59,245 nt of DNA from Oscillospiraceae bacterium (GCA_015068305.1 SVKV01000011.1:1-59245), one strand, 5' to 3'; numbered from the stretch's first letter, positions 16,384 through 25,656 are shown. Translations and numbers: made by a program. Notes: a model not told the origin generated them from the letters alone.

Positions 16384-16561
16384 CAAATTACAGTTTATCG
16401 CGCTGATGCGCGAAATGCAGAATTCAGAATGCAGAATGCAAAATTGCGGTATTTCCTTCGGAAATGATTAAAATAGTCGGCGTAGCCGACACCATAATTC
16501 TGCATTTTGCATTTTACATTTTGCATTGGGCAGCCCAAGCTGCCCGACAAACTCCAATTTG
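16384..16561. repeat. R4 palindromic repeat bounded by the shared end motif
   Basis: CAAATTACAGTTTATCGCG (16384-16402) and CGACAAACTCCAATTTG (16545-16561) are inverted ends. Inside are GATGCGC, AATGCAGAATTCAGAATG units, small central hairpins (TTTCCTTCGGAAA, GTCGGCGTAGCCGAC) and the complementary TTTTGCATT units. This copy links the R4 cargo to the end motif of R2, R3 and R5. Confidence 0.85.
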
Positions 16562-16585
16562 TTCACCGGTCGGTATCTTTCATAC

Positions 16586-16616
16586 AAAAATCCGGGAAGG
16601 TTCTCCTTCCCGGATT
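16586..16616 (-). terminator. Terminator of capA-like gene
   Basis: AATCCGGGAAGG pairs perfectly with CCTTCCCGGATT around TTCT. On the minus strand it is followed by five T. It lies 8 nt beyond the stop codon. Confidence 0.9.
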
Positions 16617-16624
16617 TCGTTTTC

Positions 16625-17779
16625 TTAACCGATGGGCAGATTGCCTCCCCTGTAGGTGCCGCCCAGTTTTTGGAGCACCCGGTCGTATTCCTTGGTGCCC
16701 GCTTCATAGGGGGTGGGCTGGAAATTATTAATACCCCGTTCAGAGCTGACAGAGCAGGGCACGATGGTCAGCTGGCCCAGATGGACGCTGCCGTCCAGCT
16801 CCCGGATCACTTCCTGCTGCACCAGAGCCGTATCCAGATCCTTCGGTGCGCTGTTTCCGCCGAAAGCAAAATTACCCAGGGAATAGAAGATGATGCCGCC
16901 GTTATATTCTTCCATGGGCTGCAGCACATGGGGATGGTGGCCCCAGACGATGTTGGCGCCGGCATCAATAGCTGCCCGGCCCATCTCCTGCTGGGACTTG
17001 GTGGCCTGGAAGGTGTTCTCCCGGCCCCAGTGGAAAGCACAGACCACCAGATCCACGCCGCTTTCCTTCAGGGCCCGGATATCCGCTTCCATCTGCTCCC
17101 GGTCCGGCTCACCCCGGGTAAAGTCCAGAGCATACATGCCGATGGTCAGACCCCGGTCCGTGGTCACGGTGGTGCTGCTCTGATGCTCCGCAAAGGGAAC
17201 ACCTGCTTCATCCAGCAGCCGCTTGGTTTCGTCAAAGCCCTCCTGGCCGTAGTCAAAAGAGTGATTGTTGGCCAGTGTCACCGCATTCACAGAGTTTTCC
17301 GTCAGAATGCGGGTGTATTCGCCGATGCCGCGGAATACATATTTCTTGTTCTGGGCCTTTCCCTGATCGCCCAGCGTGCCCTCCAGATTGGCAAAGGAAT
17401 AATCATCCTGTTCAAAATAGGACAGCACATTGCGGAAGGGATAGCCGTAGTCATCTCCCACGGTTTTGGGGAAGGCGCTTTCATAATTGACCATTTTCGC
17501 ATTACAGCCCAGGGTGCAATCGCCCACAAAGGTCAGCACAAAGCTCTGGGGGCCGGGCTCCGTGGGAGCCTCGGTGGGTGCTTCCGTGGGTGCCTCGGTG
17601 GGAGCCTCGGTGGGGGCTTCCGTGGGTGCCTCGGTGGGAGCCTCCGTGGCGACTTCCGGGGCATTCAGGCTGAAATCTGCGCCGGGCGCAAAGAAGCCCA
17701 GAATCAGCAGCGTACCCATCGCCGCCGCTGCCAGCAGCAGCACCAGCGCCAGATAATGGATGAATTTCATGTCTTTCAC
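16625..17779 (-). CDS. CapA-family protein (poly-gamma-glutamate synthesis type) with TEAP repeats
   Basis: A 384-aa membrane-anchored protein. One N-terminal helix (about 8-31) is followed by a tract of seven TEAP tetrapeptides (about 44-72), then a PGA_cap metallophosphatase-like domain: LTFVGDCTLGCN, SFANLEGTLGD, VTLANNHSFDYG, CAFHWGRE, IVWGHHPHVLQPMEEYN and SLGNFAFGG. The family is linked to poly-gamma-glutamate or other surface-polymer formation, but many members have no proven role. GTG 17779 has AAGGA eight bases upstream, better than ATG 17770. The typA gene ends 16 nt upstream, so the two are probably co-transcribed. Confidence 0.88.
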   Translation of the reverse strand: MKDMKFIHYLALVLLLAAAAMGTLLILGFFAPGADFSLNAPEVATEAPTEAPTEAPTEAPTEAPTEAPTEAPTEPGPQSFVLTFVGDCTLGCNAKMVNYESAFPKTVGDDYGYPFRNVLSYFEQDDYSFANLEGTLGDQGKAQNKKYVFRGIGEYTRILTENSVNAVTLANNHSFDYGQEGFDETKRLLDEAGVPFAEHQSSTTVTTDRGLTIGMYALDFTRGEPDREQMEADIRALKESGVDLVVCAFHWGRENTFQATKSQQEMGRAAIDAGANIVWGHHPHVLQPMEEYNGGIIFYSLGNFAFGGNSAPKDLDTALVQQEVIRELDGSVHLGQLTIVPCSVSSERGINNFQPTPYEAGTKEYDRVLQKLGGTYRGGNLPIG

Positions 17780-17795
17780 GGCAAAAATCCTTTCC

Positions 17796-19631
17796 TTAGC
17801 CGTTCTCCTGGGCCCGCTTCTTCATCAGCTCCCGCATCCGGATGGAATGGTCCAGCTGGCGCTTACGGATCCGCAGGGATTTGGGGGTGCATTCCAGCAG
17901 TTCATCGTCTGCCAGGAACTCCAGGCACTGCTCCAGAGAGAAGATTCTGGGGGGCACCAGGCGGATGGCATCGTCGGAGCCGGCAGCGCGCATATTGGTC
18001 AGCTGCTTGCGCTTGCAGACGTTGACGGTCATATCTTCATTCCGGCTGCAGATGCCCACAACCATGCCCGCATACACGGGCGTGCCGGGTCCGATGAACA
18101 GGGCGCCACGCTCCTGGGCAGCACCCAGACCGTAGGCAACAGCCTCGCCGGATTCGTGGGCGATGAGAGAGCCCACCAGACGGCGCTCGATTTCACCCTT
18201 CAGAGGTGCGTAGTCAGCAAGGACGCTGGACATGATGCCCTCGCCCTTGGTATCGGTGAGGAATTCGCTCCGGTAGCCGAAGAGGCCACGGGAGGGAACC
18301 ATGAATTCCAGACGGTAGCGGCTGCCCATGGGGGTCATGCCCAGAAGGTCTGCTTTCCGGCGGCCCATCTTCTCGATGACCGCGCCCATGCACTCTTCGG
18401 GAACGTCTGCAACCATCCGCTCGATGGGTTCACAAACTTTACCGTCGATGACCTTGGTCAGAACTCTGGGGGTGGACACGGAGAACTCATAGCCTTCCCG
18501 GCGCATGGTCTCCATCAGAATGGAAAGGTGCATCTCGCCCCGGCCGGCAACGTTGAAAGCATCGGTGCCCTGCTCGGTCACATGGAGGGAAACGTCCTTC
18601 AGCAGTTCCTTTTCCAGCCGGTCCCGGAGGTTCCGGGAGGTGACGTACTTGCCTTCCTTGCCGGCGAAGGGGGAATCGTTGACTGCAAAGGTCATTTCAA
18701 TGGTGGGGTCGCTGATCTTGACAAAGGGCAGGGGCTCCACACAGTCGGGGGCGCAGAGGGTCCGGCCGATAGTGATATCCGCCATGCCGGAAAGGGCCAC
18801 GATCTCACCGGCGGAGGCCTCCTGAATGGGGGTCTTGCCCAGGCCGTCGAAGGCATACAGAGCAACCACCTTGCCCTTGTGCTTGAGGTCCGGATTGTGA
18901 TAGTCGCAGATGGTCACTTCCTGGTTGACCTTGATGGTGCCCCGCTCCACACGGCCCACAGCGATGCGGCCCACATAGTCATTGTAGTCGATGGAAGAAA
19001 CCAGCAGCTGCAGCGGTGCGGTCTCATCACCGGAGGGGGGATCGATATAATTGATGATGGTCTCGAACAGGGGGGTCAGATCCTTACCCTCTTCATTGGG
19101 GCCGTAGGATGCGGTGCCCTGGCGGCCGGAGCAGAAGACCGTGGGGGAATTGAACTGATCCTCGGTGGCGTCCAGGTCCAGCAGCAGTTCCAGGACCTCG
19201 TCCATGACCTCTTCAATTCTTGCGTCGGGCTTGTCGATCTTGTTGACTGCCACGATGACCTTGTGGCCCAGCTCCAGAGCCTTGCCCAGCACGAACCGGG
19301 TCTGGGGCATGGGGCCCTCTGCGGCGTCCACCAGCAAAATAACGCCGTTGACCATCTTGAGGATCCGCTCCACCTCGCCGCCGAAGTCGGCGTGGCCGGG
19401 GGTATCGACGATGTTGATCTTGTAGTCCTTGTAGTGAACGGAGGTATTCTTGGCCAGAATGGTGATGCCCCGCTCCCGCTCCAGGTCGCCGGAGTCCATG
19501 ACCCGGTCCTGGGTGGCCTGGTTTTCCCGGTAGATGCCGCCCTGCTTCAGCAGCTCGTCCACCAGGGTGGTCTTGCCGTGGTCAACGTGGGCAATGATGG
19601 CAATGTTTCTGATTTTTTCCTGAGATGCCAT
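17796..19631 (-). CDS. typA: Ribosome-associated translational GTPase TypA/BipA
   Basis: A 611-aa translational GTPase that binds the ribosome and helps 50S assembly and stress adaptation. G motifs: G1 [15 protein letters not shown] (about 15-29), G2 RERGITI, G3 [13 protein letters not shown]4 NKIDKPDA. Domain II (about 205-290) and EF-G-like domains III and V follow, then the TypA-specific C-terminus ([31 protein letters not shown]). ATG 19631 has AGGAG upstream. Promoter at 19682-19710. The capA-like gene follows after 16 nt. Confidence 0.96.
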   Translation of the reverse strand: MASQEKIRNIAIIAHVDHGKTTLVDELLKQGGIYRENQATQDRVMDSGDLERERGITILAKNTSVHYKDYKINIVDTPGHADFGGEVERILKMVNGVILLVDAAEGPMPQTRFVLGKALELGHKVIVAVNKIDKPDARIEEVMDEVLELLLDLDATEDQFNSPTVFCSGRQGTASYGPNEEGKDLTPLFETIINYIDPPSGDETAPLQLLVSSIDYNDYVGRIAVGRVERGTIKVNQEVTICDYHNPDLKHKGKVVALYAFDGLGKTPIQEASAGEIVALSGMADITIGRTLCAPDCVEPLPFVKISDPTIEMTFAVNDSPFAGKEGKYVTSRNLRDRLEKELLKDVSLHVTEQGTDAFNVAGRGEMHLSILMETMRREGYEFSVSTPRVLTKVIDGKVCEPIERMVADVPEECMGAVIEKMGRRKADLLGMTPMGSRYRLEFMVPSRGLFGYRSEFLTDTKGEGIMSSVLADYAPLKGEIERRLVGSLIAHESGEAVAYGLGAAQERGALFIGPGTPVYAGMVVGICSRNEDMTVNVCKRKQLTNMRAAGSDDAIRLVPPRIFSLEQCLEFLADDELLECTPKSLRIRKRQLDHSIRMRELMKKRAQENG

Positions 19632-19681
19632 GTATGATTAACTCCTTTTGTAGGTAACTTTCAAAATTCTCTCAACTTAGA

Positions 19682-19710
19682 AATATAGCACATAACCAAA
19701 GGGATTGCAA
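19682..19710 (-). promoter_or_regulatory. Promoter of typA
   Basis: Minus strand: -35 TTGCAA (19710-19705), 17-bp spacer, -10 TATATT (19687-19682). Confidence 0.7.
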
Positions 19711-19746
19711 TCGTTTTATGCAGATTTACGAAATAATTTGTTCTCG

Positions 19747-19924
19747 AAATTTTAGTTTATCGAAAAGAACGGATTGCCACGTCGCACTATGTGCTCCTCG
19801 CAATGACATGGAAATTTAGTGGCTGGCTGCGCTCAAATCGGTGCGGAATGTATCGAAAATACCGTCATTGCGAACCAGTCCGCAGACTGGTGTGGCAATC
19901 CGCATCCCGATAAACTGTAATTTG
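19747..19924. repeat. R5 repeat bounded by the shared end motif
   Basis: Ends are AAATTTTAGTTTATCGA (19747-19763) and CGATAAACTGTAATTTG (19908-19924). The cargo is two inverted blocks: CGGATTGCCACGTCG...CTCCTCGCAATGACA at the left and GTCATTGCGAACCAG...TGGCAATCCG at the right. It fills most of the 398-bp gap between typA and pta; the rest holds their promoters. Confidence 0.88.
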
Positions 19925-19949
19925 AACTGCAAAAAATTACCAAAGACTG

Positions 19950-19978
19950 TTGCACCTTTTCCCAACATGTTGTATAAT
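19950..19978 (+). promoter_or_regulatory. Promoter of pta
   Basis: -35 TTGCAC (19950-19955), 17-bp spacer, -10 TATAAT (19973-19978), 52 nt before the start codon. Confidence 0.8.
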
Positions 19979-20029
19979 TATCCTGTAATATTACGGGCAA
20001 TGACCCGGTTTATGGAGGACTGATATCAT

Positions 20030-21028
20030 ATGTTCCAGAAAATGATCGAAACTTTGAAGGCTACCAACCGCTCCATCGTGTTCACCGAGGGTCACGATGC
20101 CCGTATCCTGGAGGCTACCGCCCGTCTGAAGAAGGATGGCTTCCTGAAGCCCATCCTCATCGGCAATGTGGAGGAAGTCAAGGCAAATGCTGCCAAGGGC
20201 GGCTTCGACATCGAAGGCGTTGAGATCCTGGATCCCGCTACTTACCCTGAGATGGATGCCATGGTCGAGAAGATGGTGGAACTGCGCAAGGGCAAGATGA
20301 GCCCCGAAGACTGCCGCAAGAATCTGCTGAAGGGCAACTACTTCGGCACCATGCTGGTAAAGATGGGCTATGCCGACTCCCTGCTGGGCGGCGCTACCTA
20401 CTCCACCGCTGATACCGTCCGTCCCGCTCTGCAGATTGTCAAGACCAAGAAGGGCATGAACCTGGTCTCCTCCTGCTTCATCATGGTCCGGGGCGAAGAG
20501 AAGCTGGCCATGGGCGACTGCGCCATCAACCTGGGCTACGAGGACCGTCTGGATAAGGAAGGCAATGTAGTCCTGTCCGCTGCACAGCAGCTGGCTGAGG
20601 TTGCTGTGGAAACTGCCCGCACCGCCACCGTCTTCGGCATTGAGCCCAAGGTTGCGCTGCTGAGCTTCTCCACCAACGGCTCCGGCAAGGGCGGCACCGT
20701 GAAACTCAGCCATGATGCCACTGCCATCGCCAAGGAAATGGCTCCCGAGTTTGCCATCGACGGCGAGATGCAGTTCGACGCAGCCGTTGCTCCCGAGGTG
20801 GGCCAGCTGAAGTTCCCCGGCTCCCCCGTGGCAGGCTACGCCAACACCTTCATCTTCCCCACCATCGAGGCAGGCAACATCGGCTACAAGATCGCACAGC
20901 GTCTGGGCGGTTTCGAGGCTTACGGCCCCATCCTGCAGGGTCTGGCTGCTCCCATCAACGACCTGTCCCGGGGCTGCAACGCAGACGAAGTCTACAAGAT
21001 GGCCATCATCACCGCAGCAATGGTCTAA
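20030..21028 (+). CDS. pta: Phosphate acetyltransferase
   Basis: A 332-aa cytoplasmic enzyme converting acetyl-CoA and phosphate to acetyl phosphate, the entry to acetate formation with ATP gain. It has the usual single PTA_PTB domain without the N-terminal regulatory part of enterobacterial Pta. Motifs: FTEGHDARILEA, LLGGATYSTADTVRPALQI, LSFSTNGSGKG, FPTIEAGNIGYKIAQRLGG and GLAAPINDLSRGC. Start ATG 20030 behind GGAGG. Its codons are strongly biased to C-ending forms, as expected for a highly expressed gene. Acetate kinase is not adjacent. Confidence 0.96.
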   Translation: MFQKMIETLKATNRSIVFTEGHDARILEATARLKKDGFLKPILIGNVEEVKANAAKGGFDIEGVEILDPATYPEMDAMVEKMVELRKGKMSPEDCRKNLLKGNYFGTMLVKMGYADSLLGGATYSTADTVRPALQIVKTKKGMNLVSSCFIMVRGEEKLAMGDCAINLGYEDRLDKEGNVVLSAAQQLAEVAVETARTATVFGIEPKVALLSFSTNGSGKGGTVKLSHDATAIAKEMAPEFAIDGEMQFDAAVAPEVGQLKFPGSPVAGYANTFIFPTIEAGNIGYKIAQRLGGFEAYGPILQGLAAPINDLSRGCNADEVYKMAIITAAMV

Positions 21029-21224
21029 GCCGGCCGGTATGCACCGGCGGGCAATGCGTTACGGACTGCACCGGTCAAATTACAGCCTTTGGGCCCCTCG
21101 ACCGGTCGCTTGTTTCCGCTCGGCGTATGAAATCCGCCAGCCGGCAGCAATCGTCAGGTAATGCATTACAAACTGCTCCGGTATCATAACAGCTGCATAA
21201 CCAAAGGGCACTCCTTGCGGAGTG
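21029..21224. repeat. R6 repeat segments after pta, including a terminator-like hairpin
   Basis: Contains AATGCGTTACGGACTGC (about 21054-21070), CAAATTACAGCCTTTGGGCC, and a second unit ending in AAAGGGCACTCC-TTGC-GGAGTGCCCTTT (21204-21231) followed by T residues. The same hairpin is found at 25114-25140. No coding region is seen. Confidence 0.65.
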
Positions 21225-21518
21225 CCCTTTTTGTCGGCATGGGCCGACAGCCACTACGTGCCCGGTGCGGCTGTAGTCGTTACCCGTTCACTCTGCTCGG
21301 TATCGCTCCTGCGGTGAACCCGGTTCCCTTTTTGTCGGCATGGGCCGACAGCCAGTGCGTGCCCGGTGCAGCTGTAGTCGTTACCCGTTCACTCTGCTCG
21401 GTATCGCTCCTGCGGTGAACCCGGTTCCCTTTTTGTCGGCATGGGCCGATAGCCAATGCGTGCCCGGTGCGGCTGTAGTCGTTACCCGTTCACTCTGCTC
21501 GGTATCGCTCCTGTGGTG
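21225..21518. repeat. Tandem repeat, 101-bp unit, nearly three copies
   Basis: GTCGGCATGGGCCGAC starts units at 21233, 21334 and 21435, so the period is exactly 101 bp; the last copy is cut at about 21518. Each unit holds that hairpin, GTGCCCGGTGC, GTAGTCGTTACCCGTTCAC and GGTATCGCTCCTG. The short frames that cross it read the repeats in different phases, because 101 is not a multiple of three, so I do not call a gene. Confidence 0.88.
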
Positions 21519-21520
21519 GT

Positions 21521-21701
21521 CAGATTACAGTTTGTAGGGATTCGGATTGCCACGTCGGCATTTCACGCCTCCTCGCAATGACAGTAGTTTTCGACACATT
21601 CCGCACCATTTTTAGCGCAGCCAACCACTAAGTCTCCATGTCATTGCGAGGAGCGCATAGCGCGACGTGGCAATCCGTTCTCCTCAATAAATTCCAATTT
21701 G
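21521..21701. repeat. R5 repeat bounded by the shared end motif
   Basis: Ends AGATTACAGTTTG (from 21522) and CAATAAATTCCAATTTG (21685-21701). The cargo starts CGGATTGCCACGTCGGC and ends GACGTGGCAATCCG, with the two blocks inverted around AACCACTAAGTCTCC. Confidence 0.85.
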
Positions 21702-21850
21702 ACTGCCGCAGTTGAGAACCGGGTGGTGCTCCGCGCAGCGAATCAATAATGACAATGATTGCCGGTGGCAATCATACCGCATTTTCTGGGCCCTAAGGCT
21801 GTAATTTGACCGGAGCAGTCCGTAACGCATTGACAGCGGCCACTCGCCGC
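21702..21850. repeat. R6-type degenerate repeat before the response regulator gene
   Basis: Contains AATGATTGCCGGTGGCAATCAT, GGCTGTAATTTGACCGG and GCAGTCCGTAACGCATTG, all shared with other gaps. No gene. Confidence 0.6.
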
Positions 21851-21885
21851 AGTTTTAATTAAAGTGTTCTTAAGAATTTTCTGTC

Positions 21886-21914
21886 TTTTATCTTAAATCA
21901 AGGAGTGTTATAAT
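21886..21914 (+). promoter_or_regulatory. Probable promoter of the first two-component operon
   Basis: A perfect -10 TATAAT at 21909-21914, 39 nt before the start codon. The -35 at the right distance (TTTTAT, 21886-21891) is poor, so an activator may be needed. Confidence 0.5.
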
Positions 21915-21952
21915 AAAGACAATCCAAGAAAGAGAGAAGCGGAGGAAGATTT

Positions 21953-22648
21953 ATGTACAATATTCTGATCTGCGACGATCAGCCGGACATCGTCAGCGCG
22001 CTGAAAATATACCTAAAACCCGAGGGCTATCAGCTTTTCGAGGCCTTCACCGGAGCGGAAGCCCTGGACATCATCCGCAGGGAGGATATCCAGCTGGTGC
22101 TGCTGGACATCATGATGCCCCAGATGGACGGCATCACCGCCACAGCAAAAATCCGGGAATTTTCCAATGTGCCCATCATTCTGCTCACCGCAAAATCCGA
22201 GACCGAGGACAAGGTCCTGGGTCTGAATGTGGGCGCCGATGACTACATCACCAAGCCCTTCGTGCCTGTGGAGGTACTGGCCCGGGTCCGCAGCCAGCTG
22301 CGCCGGTATGCCAAGCTGGGCAGCCGTCCTGAGGAACAGCCCGGCGTGCTGACCATCGGTGCCATCACTCTGGACGACCGGACCAAGGCAGTCCAGGTGG
22401 ACGGAGAGACCGTGGCCCTGACGCCCACGGAATACTCCATTCTGCGGCTGCTGATGGCAAATCCCGGCAAGGTCTTCTCCACCAAGGCCCTCTATGAGTC
22501 GGTCTGGCAGGAGGCTGCCCTGGGCAGCGAGGGTGCCGTGGCGGTGCATATCCGGCACTTAAGAGAGAAAATCGAGATCAACCCCTCCGAGCCCCGGTAT
22601 CTGAAAGTGGTCTGGGGCCAGGGCTACAAGATGGAAGGAGGAGCCTGA
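21953..22648 (+). CDS. OmpR-family response regulator
   Basis: A 231-aa two-component regulator. The receiver domain (1-120) has the acidic pair DD (8-9), phospho-acceptor Asp52 in LVLLDIMMPQMDG, a Thr in LLTAKSE and Lys in ITKPF. The C-terminal winged helix (about 130-230) includes LTPTEYSILRLLM and LKVVWGQGYKM. ATG 21953 follows GGAGG. Its stop codon directly precedes the kinase TTG start, so the two are translationally coupled. Target genes are unknown. Confidence 0.95.
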   Translation: MYNILICDDQPDIVSALKIYLKPEGYQLFEAFTGAEALDIIRREDIQLVLLDIMMPQMDGITATAKIREFSNVPIILLTAKSETEDKVLGLNVGADDYITKPFVPVEVLARVRSQLRRYAKLGSRPEEQPGVLTIGAITLDDRTKAVQVDGETVALTPTEYSILRLLMANPGKVFSTKALYESVWQEAALGSEGAVAVHIRHLREKIEINPSEPRYLKVVWGQGYKMEGGA

Positions 22649-24853
22649 TTGAAGTATTCTGTTTGCACGAAATTCATTGCCATCATCCTGTGCGCCTGCT
22701 CCCTGGTGACGCTGGCCTTCTCCGGCATCGGCATCGCCTTTATGGAAGGGTATGATCTGTATCAGACCCCGATTTCCGTGAAGCAGGAAGAGCAGATGGA
22801 GATGGTAGGCAGCACCCTGGCCCATCACCATGCCCAGGCCTATGCAGTCAGCACCCTGAGCAATGTGCCGGAGGAAGTGCTGTACGATATCGGATACCAT
22901 TATTCCTATCCCTATAACTACGGCGGTTATCTGGTGGACATCTGCGAAAACGGAGAAGTTGTCAGCTCGGAAGGCAGGACCACCGGCGAACAGATCGACC
23001 GGGAGCACTGCTTTGAATACAGGCAGATGGTGCGGACCACATATCCTGTGGTAACCAGCGAGCATTATCTCGATGAAAACGGTATGACAGTGGAGGAATC
23101 CACGGCAGCAGCCGCATCGGAAGATGGTGCAGTACCTGCCAGCGAGCGAAGCACGGATGAGGCGCTGGCACGGGTTGCCGATCAGGAAGCCCTGTATACA
23201 GAAGAGTATGATACCCCCTTCCACTATAACGAGGAACTGGGTTACGCTTACCGGACAACCTACACCATCAATTACTACGAAGGTCCCGAATATGAGGTCC
23301 GGGTGTATCTTCAGCCCGATGCCATGATCGGTGCGGATTTCAAGCTGGTGACGGTGCTCTACCCCTACCGGGATTATTTCATCCCCGGGGTGCTGGCATC
23401 CCTGGTGGTCTTTGCCGTGAGCTTTGTGTTCCTGTGCACTGTGGCGGGCCGGGCCAGAAACGGCGAAGTCAAGCTGGCGGCCATCAACCGGATCCCTTTG
23501 GATCTTTACGGTCTGTGTCTGACCGGACTGATCGTGCTGCTGACGCTGCCGGTGATCTGGCTTTTTGAGTCGGCTTATTTCAACAACACCGCAGGCATCT
23601 GGGATAATCCCCGGCTGTGCCTGCTGATCTGCTGTCTGTGCGGCCTGGGCATCGGCCTGTGCGCCATCGGCTTCCTCTATGCCTTTGCGGCCCAGGTCAA
23701 GGCCAGCAACAATTACTGGATGCGCCACACGGCCATCGGCTGGTGCTTCGGCCTGCTGGGAAAGGGCCTGGGCTGGGTCGGCCGGGGTCTGAAGATGGCC
23801 GGCCGGGGCCTCAGAGTCACTGGCAGCGGCATCCGGGCGGTATTTGTGATGCTGCCCACCATCTGGCAGTGGCTGCTGACAGCCTTTTTGATGGTGGCCT
23901 GCCCCCTGTTTTTCCTGTTCTGCGCCGCAGTGGCCTGGCGGGACTTCTGGACCTTCCTCTGGGGCCTTCTGTTCTTCGGAACCCTTGCCGGAGATGTGGC
24001 CATCGTCTGCTACGGCGGCTGGTGCTTCGGCACCCTCCTGAAGGGCATCGAAACCATGAGCAAGGGCAATCTGAATTACCAGATCGATACGAAATATCTC
24101 TACGGAACCTTTAAGGATCTGGCTGTTCAGCTGAACAGCCTTGCCGACGCGGCAAAGATCGCGGCGGAGCGGCAGATGAAGTCCGAGCGGATGAAGACAG
24201 AACTGATCACCAATGTGTCCCACGATATCAAGACGCCTCTGACCTCCATCATCAATTTTGTGGATCTGATGAAGAAGCCCCACACCGAGGCCGAAGGCGA
24301 GGAATACCTGGCGGTGCTGGACCGGCAGAGCCAAAGACTGAAAAAGCTCATCGACGATCTGATGGATATGAGTAAGGCTTCCTCCGGCACCATGACCGTG
24401 GAGCTGGGGCATGTGGACGCGGTGGAGGCCGTGAACCAGGCCCTGGGCGAATTTGCCGACAAGCTGGACCGGGTTTCTCTGACACCGGTTTTCCGGCATC
24501 CGAATCAGACGGTAACCATGATCGCAGACGGAAAGCTCCTGTGGCGGATCTTAAGCAACATTCTCAACAACGCGGTCAAGTATGCCCTGCCGGATACGAG
24601 ACTTTATGTGGATCTGATGGTCCTGCAGGGCAATGCGGTGATCGCCATCAAGAACATCTCCCGGGAGCAGCTGAATGTGAATGCCGACGAGCTGATGGAG
24701 CGGTTTGTCCGGGGCGATACATCCCGGAACACCGAAGGCAGCGGCCTGGGTCTGAACATTGCCAAGAGCCTTACGGAGCTTCAGGGCGGCCAGATGCATC
24801 TGATGGTGGACGGCGATCTGTTCAAGGTGACGCTGATTTTCCCGCTGGCTTAA
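22649..24853 (+). CDS. Sensor histidine kinase with multi-helix region and glycine-rich heptad repeats
   Basis: A 734-aa membrane kinase, partner of the preceding regulator. Segments: helix at 8-31; an outer-face domain of about 200 residues with a Ser/Ala/Glu-rich stretch; then several hydrophobic helices (about 238-260, 280-300, 318-345, 398-425, 428-450). Between two of them, residues 371-398 are four 7-residue units (GKGLGWV, GRGLKMA, GRGLRVT, GSGIRAV). A HAMP-like stretch precedes HisKA with His525 (NVSHDIKTPLTSI). HATPase motifs are NILNNAVKYA and GSGLGLNIAKSL. The start is TTG 22649, with AAGGAGG in the 3' end of the regulator gene. The signal sensed is unknown. Confidence 0.92.
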   Translation: MKYSVCTKFIAIILCACSLVTLAFSGIGIAFMEGYDLYQTPISVKQEEQMEMVGSTLAHHHAQAYAVSTLSNVPEEVLYDIGYHYSYPYNYGGYLVDICENGEVVSSEGRTTGEQIDREHCFEYRQMVRTTYPVVTSEHYLDENGMTVEESTAAAASEDGAVPASERSTDEALARVADQEALYTEEYDTPFHYNEELGYAYRTTYTINYYEGPEYEVRVYLQPDAMIGADFKLVTVLYPYRDYFIPGVLASLVVFAVSFVFLCTVAGRARNGEVKLAAINRIPLDLYGLCLTGLIVLLTLPVIWLFESAYFNNTAGIWDNPRLCLLICCLCGLGIGLCAIGFLYAFAAQVKASNNYWMRHTAIGWCFGLLGKGLGWVGRGLKMAGRGLRVTGSGIRAVFVMLPTIWQWLLTAFLMVACPLFFLFCAAVAWRDFWTFLWGLLFFGTLAGDVAIVCYGGWCFGTLLKGIETMSKGNLNYQIDTKYLYGTFKDLAVQLNSLADAAKIAAERQMKSERMKTELITNVSHDIKTPLTSIINFVDLMKKPHTEAEGEEYLAVLDRQSQRLKKLIDDLMDMSKASSGTMTVELGHVDAVEAVNQALGEFADKLDRVSLTPVFRHPNQTVTMIADGKLLWRILSNILNNAVKYALPDTRLYVDLMVLQGNAVIAIKNISREQLNVNADELMERFVRGDTSRNTEGSGLGLNIAKSLTELQGGQMHLMVDGDLFKVTLIFPLA

Positions 24854-25009
24854 ACGTTCACAATTTGGTCGAATTTTGTTTATAAAACCGCTAAGACACA
24901 TTCAAAATTGGCAATTATCCTATAGACATGAAGGGCGGCGGAAGCCGTGAGCCGCTACCCTTCCTTTGTAGATCCTCTTTTCTACCTCTCTTCTTTCCAA
25001 TCCCTAGTG

Positions 25010-25042
25010 AAAAGCCCATCGCCTTCTGGCGATGGGCTTTTC
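25010..25042 (+). terminator. Terminator downstream of the kinase gene
   Basis: A perfect 14-bp stem (AAAAGCCCATCGCC, 4-nt loop), ending in T residues that are part of the stem. It lies 156 nt after the kinase stop; I see nothing coding between. Confidence 0.7.
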
Positions 25043-25043
25043 C

Positions 25044-25154
25044 ATTTCCGGCCGGCGAGTCGCCGTGGACAATGCGTTACGGACTGCCCCGGTATCATAA
25101 CAGCTGCATAACCAAAGGGCACTCCGCAGGGAGTGCCCTTTTTCCCTGGTGCTT
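25044..25154. repeat. R6 repeat with terminator-like hairpin
   Basis: GGCCGGCGAGTCGCC, AATGCGTTACGGACTGCCCCGG, CATAACAGCTGCATAACC and AAAGGGCACTCC with GGAGTGCCCTTT plus T run: the same order as at 21160-21232. Confidence 0.65.
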
Positions 25155-25346
25155 CAAATTGGAGTTTATCGAGGAGAACGGATTGCCACACCAGTGTGCG
25201 CACTGGTTCGCAATGACAGTATTTTTCGGTACATTCCGCACCATTTTTAGCGCAGTCAACCACCAGGCTTCCATGTCATTGCGAGGAGGCATGAAATGCC
25301 GACGTGGCAATCCGTTTCTCCAAACAAAACGGCAAACTGTAATTTG
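25155..25346. repeat. R5 repeat bounded by the shared end motif
   Basis: Ends CAAATTGGAGTTTATCGA (25155-25172) and CGGCAAACTGTAATTTG (25330-25346). The cargo is AACGGATTGCCACACC...TTCGCAATGACA and the inverted GTCATTGCGAGGAGGC...TGGCAATCCG. Confidence 0.88.
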
Positions 25347-25656
25347 AACACCAGAGCCATCGAACCGGGAGAGTCCAGAGGCGTTGGTGAATTGCCAGCT
25401 AGCCAGGCCTGTTGCCGGGGCATCCCGGCAAATTCCATACGCCGAGCGGAAACAAGCGACCGGTCGAGGGGCCCAAAGGCTGTAATTTGACCGGGGCAGT
25501 CCGTAACGCATTGTCACCGGCCACCGGCCGGCAAATTCCAATTTGTCTGCCGCAGCACCGAACCGGGAGGGCCCCGTAGCGTACCGATTATTGCCGGCCA
25601 ACCAGGCCCGCATTGCCCACCGGGGCATCCCGGCAAATTCCAATTTGTTGATTGTT
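25347..25656. repeat. R6 composite of degenerate repeats
   Basis: Contains the reverse complement of 8495-8578, then CGACCGGTCGAGGGGCCC, GGCTGTAATTTGACC, GCAGTCCGTAACGCATTG and two CAAATTCCAATTTGT motifs (about 25534 and 25637). With the two preceding repeats it fills the 874-bp gap 24854-25727 apart from the terminator and the next promoter. No gene. Confidence 0.65.

Noticed and set aside
21161..21537. Two short plus-strand frames with repeated RCGCSRYPF-like peptides
   Set aside because: They translate the 101-bp tandem repeat; the unit length is not a multiple of three, so the peptide similarity comes from reading the same DNA in shifted frames.
22559..24499. A 646-codon minus-strand frame over the histidine kinase gene
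   Set aside because: Antisense shadow: the plus-strand kinase has all catalytic motifs, and the minus frame shows none and lacks a ribosome site.
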